Below are positions 6,562-8,184 of a stretch of DNA of 8,184 nucleotides, piece by piece; positions within the stretch are counted from its first letter, which is position 1; each line of letters starts with the position of its first letter. The translations under genes and the position numbers were made by a program. Source of the stretch: Planctomycetota bacterium (lineage in GTDB: Bacteria; Planctomycetota; Phycisphaerae; WQYP01; JAJZKY01); assembly GCA_021803885.1 (NCBI GenBank), contig JAJZKY010000176.1, positions 1-8,184 of the forward strand, given 5' to 3'. The notes below the pieces were generated by a model. The model was not told the origin of the DNA. It searched no databases and saw only the letters and a list, made by a program, of their open reading frames with translations.

Positions 6562-7317
6562 TCACCCGCGGCCAATGTAAGGCATCTTCGTCGCGATTAC
6601 CGTCATGAACTGAACATTCGCATCGAGAGGCAGACTTGCCATGAAGGCGACTGCGCGTCCGACCTCGGCAGGATCGATGGTCGGCTCGACAGCGATGGCG
6701 CCATTCGGCTGCAACAGCCCCTGCTTCGCCCTCTCCATAGGCTCGGTAGCTGCGTTGCCAATATCAATCTGTCCGCAGGCGATATCATAAGCTCTTCCGT
6801 CGAGCGAGGTTGCCTTGGTCAGGCCGGTGATTCCATGCTTTGAAGCCGTGTACGCGGCCGATCCGGGCCGGGGGACGTGCGCCGAAATTGAGCCGTTATT
6901 GATAATGCGTCCACCGCGTGGGTTCTGTTCCTTCATCATCCTGAAAGCTTCTTGCGTACAAAGAAATGCTCCGGTCAGATTCGTCGCCAGCAACATATTC
7001 CATTGCTCCAGCGGAAGATTCTCTATCGATGTGCCGGTCACAGAGACGCCTGCGTTGTTGAAGAGGAGATCTAGCCGGCCAAAAGCCTCGCGAACAGCGT
7101 TGAAAAGCGCTCTGACGGAAGACGGATCCCTCACATCGGCCGGAACAGCCAGATGCTGCTTGTCTGGCGATTGCAAGCTAATCTCTTCTTGCACTTTGAG
7201 CAGGCGTTCAGAGTTTCGCCCCGCCAGAACAATCGCATAGCCTCCTTCCGCCAGGGCGAGAGCTGCCGCCTTTCCTATGCCGCTTCCTGCACCTGTCACA
7301 ATCGCAACCTTGGTCAT
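6562..7317 (-). CDS. SDR-family NADP-type oxidoreductase
   Basis: The protein has 251 residues. TGAGSGIG is at 8-15, NNAG at 87-90, Ser143 and Tyr156-x3-Lys160 (AYTASK) form the catalytic set, and Asn113 completes it. Arg34 in LAGRN after the second strand suggests NADP(H) preference. The segment [15 protein letters not shown] (180-194) and the C-terminal TKMPYIGRG mark a distinct SDR subgroup lacking the usual 'PG--xT' motif; I recognise the pattern but not a proven substrate. The ATG at 7317 is preceded by GAGGTG at six bases. An upstream in-frame start (7362) would include an unconserved leader and is rejected. It lies between the isomerase gene (118 bp upstream) and the secreted protein gene (132 bp downstream) on the same strand. 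It differs from the other SDR in cofactor signature, so the two may act at different redox steps of one pathway. Confidence 0.9.
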   Translation of the reverse strand: MTKVAIVTGAGSGIGKAAALALAEGGYAIVLAGRNSERLLKVQEEISLQSPDKQHLAVPADVRDPSSVRALFNAVREAFGRLDLLFNNAGVSVTGTSIENLPLEQWNMLLATNLTGAFLCTQEAFRMMKEQNPRGGRIINNGSISAHVPRPGSAAYTASKHGITGLTKATSLDGRAYDIACGQIDIGNAATEPMERAKQGLLQPNGAIAVEPTIDPAEVGRAVAFMASLPLDANVQFMTVIATKMPYIGRG

Positions 7318-7435
7318 CAAACACACCTCGCACATGCCCTGGATGGCCTGCGAAGCGTGCACCGCAGATCCAACTCTCTGACACTACCACCAATAGGAGG
7401 TTCATCGCACTATTTGCGGATGAGGCTGATTTGAC

Positions 7436-8184
7436 TCACGCAGGATGAGCCGGGTCCAGTCCCTCCCCCAAATATTCGCGACGGCAGTGCATTACAGTGC
7501 TGGTGATATTCGTCTGTACCGCTTCATCCGCCAATTCAAAGGGATAAATGATCTCGATAAACGCCGGCAGATGAGCCAGACCGGCTGTGCGCACTTCGCT
7601 CGCAAAGCCGGAGACATCAAACAAGCCGCGCCGATCGGGCCAGCCCCAGTGCGAGTCGCTTTGAAAGTCGGTGTTTTGCAGGTGGAAGGCGCCGATCGAA
7701 TCTCCGAGTCCGTTGAGCCACTCAGGCATCGTTGCGCCCGGTCCATATAACGGCTGGTACAAGGCATGACCGATATCGATCAGAAGCTTCACAGGAACTT
7801 CACACCGCCCCTCAAGGTCCTTCATGAACGCCGTTGCCTGATTGACTGTATAGGGAATCTCGCGCCCCAGCGGTGTGCATTCAACTTGAATCCGTTCTAA
7901 TCCGGCGGCTCGCGCCGACTTCGATAGCTCGGCTACCGCATCCAGCAAGCAGCGGTAGCGCTGCTCGCGGCTTTTGGGATCGGAAGCATCTCTCACGCTC
8001 ATGCCGCCCAGCGGCCCGCCTGAAGACTTTGCTCCAACCTCTGCAGCTACATCGAAGGCCCGCTTCCACCACTCCATCGACGCGCTTCTGCCGGCACTGT
8101 CCGGATGCAGCAGGCCATCAAAACAGTAGTTGGCAAGACCGCTGAAAGCGCTTTCGATTTGTAATCCCCAGTCATTTGCAGCCT
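7436..8184 (-). CDS. Sugar phosphate isomerase/epimerase-like TIM-barrel protein, 5' end outside window
   Basis: The frame is open to the window edge: 248 residues are visible, and 35 of them lie upstream of the first in-frame ATG at 8077 and still look family-like (SGLANYCFDGLLHPD). The true start is therefore beyond 8184. The protein resembles xylose-isomerase-like TIM barrels (AP endonuclease 2 superfamily). Likely divalent-metal ligands sit at the strand ends: Glu in IQVECTPLG, Asp and His in LLIDIGHA, His in FHLQNTDFQSDSHWGWPD, and Glu in FIEIIYPFE. The HLQNTD...DSHWGWP segment recalls erythrulose/tetrulose-phosphate isomerases and epimerases, suggesting a ketose or ketose-phosphate substrate; this is inference. 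It is the first visible gene of the minus-strand run, followed by an SDR, which is typical of sugar and polyol catabolic operons. No signal peptide can be judged. Confidence 0.8.
   Translation of the reverse strand, partial: AANDWGLQIESAFSGLANYCFDGLLHPDSAGRSASMEWWKRAFDVAAEVGAKSSGGPLGGMSVRDASDPKSREQRYRCLLDAVAELSKSARAAGLERIQVECTPLGREIPYTVNQATAFMKDLEGRCEVPVKLLIDIGHALYQPLYGPGATMPEWLNGLGDSIGAFHLQNTDFQSDSHWGWPDRRGLFDVSGFASEVRTAGLAHLPAFIEIIYPFELADEAVQTNITSTVMHCRREYLGEGLDPAHPA

Noticed and set aside
1..8184. tRNA, rRNA, CRISPR, insertion sequence, toxin-antitoxin or defence genes.
   Set aside because: Nothing with the needed repeats, folds or protein motifs was seen on either strand.

Overview
The window looks like bacterial chromosomal DNA from a free-living heterotroph that uses sugars and plant polysaccharides. 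It has moderately high GC, a compact gene layout, good Shine-Dalgarno sites and several secreted carbohydrate-active proteins. The style of the Tat-exported esterase, the secreted glycosidase-like protein and the paired dehydrogenases suggests Acidobacteriota (Solibacter/Bryobacter-like) or a similar soil lineage. That placement is inference from protein style only.

Right part (8184 down to 2332, minus strand): a same-strand gene run in the order TIM-barrel sugar-phosphate isomerase/epimerase (5' end outside the window), SDR oxidoreductase, secreted apiosidase-like/DUF4038-type glycosidase-like protein, second SDR oxidoreductase and APC-family permease. The start of a cyclase/kynurenine-formamidase-like gene (2236 to 1976) follows. 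A plausible theme is release and oxidation/isomerisation of an unusual sugar or sugar acid, but the substrate cannot be read from the sequence. A 332-bp gap before the permease (3709-4040) carries a stem-loop just after the SDR stop and two operator-like palindromes, so the permease-cyclase pair may have its own control.

Left part (1 to 1975, plus strand): a cyclase gene missing only its first codons at the window edge, then a decayed, frameshifted C-terminal remnant of a GH31 alpha-glycosidase, then the first ~161 codons of a Tat-exported acetylxylan-esterase/dienelactone-hydrolase-like protein.

The main anomaly is structural. Bases 1-126 are an exact reverse complement of 1976-2101. The cyclase reading frame is natural across 126/127, but both the minus-strand cyclase and the plus-strand esterase break at 1975/1976. 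The simplest reading is a fold-back: arm (permease-cyclase start), loop 127-1975, then the arm again inverted. The true gene order would be permease, complete cyclase (about 315 aa), GH31 remnant, esterase. Whether the fold-back is a genuine inverted duplication or an amplification/assembly chimera cannot be settled here, but the window should not be read as simple collinear DNA around 1975. I found no RNA genes, CRISPR array, transposase or recombinase, and no convincing new defence or mobile system.
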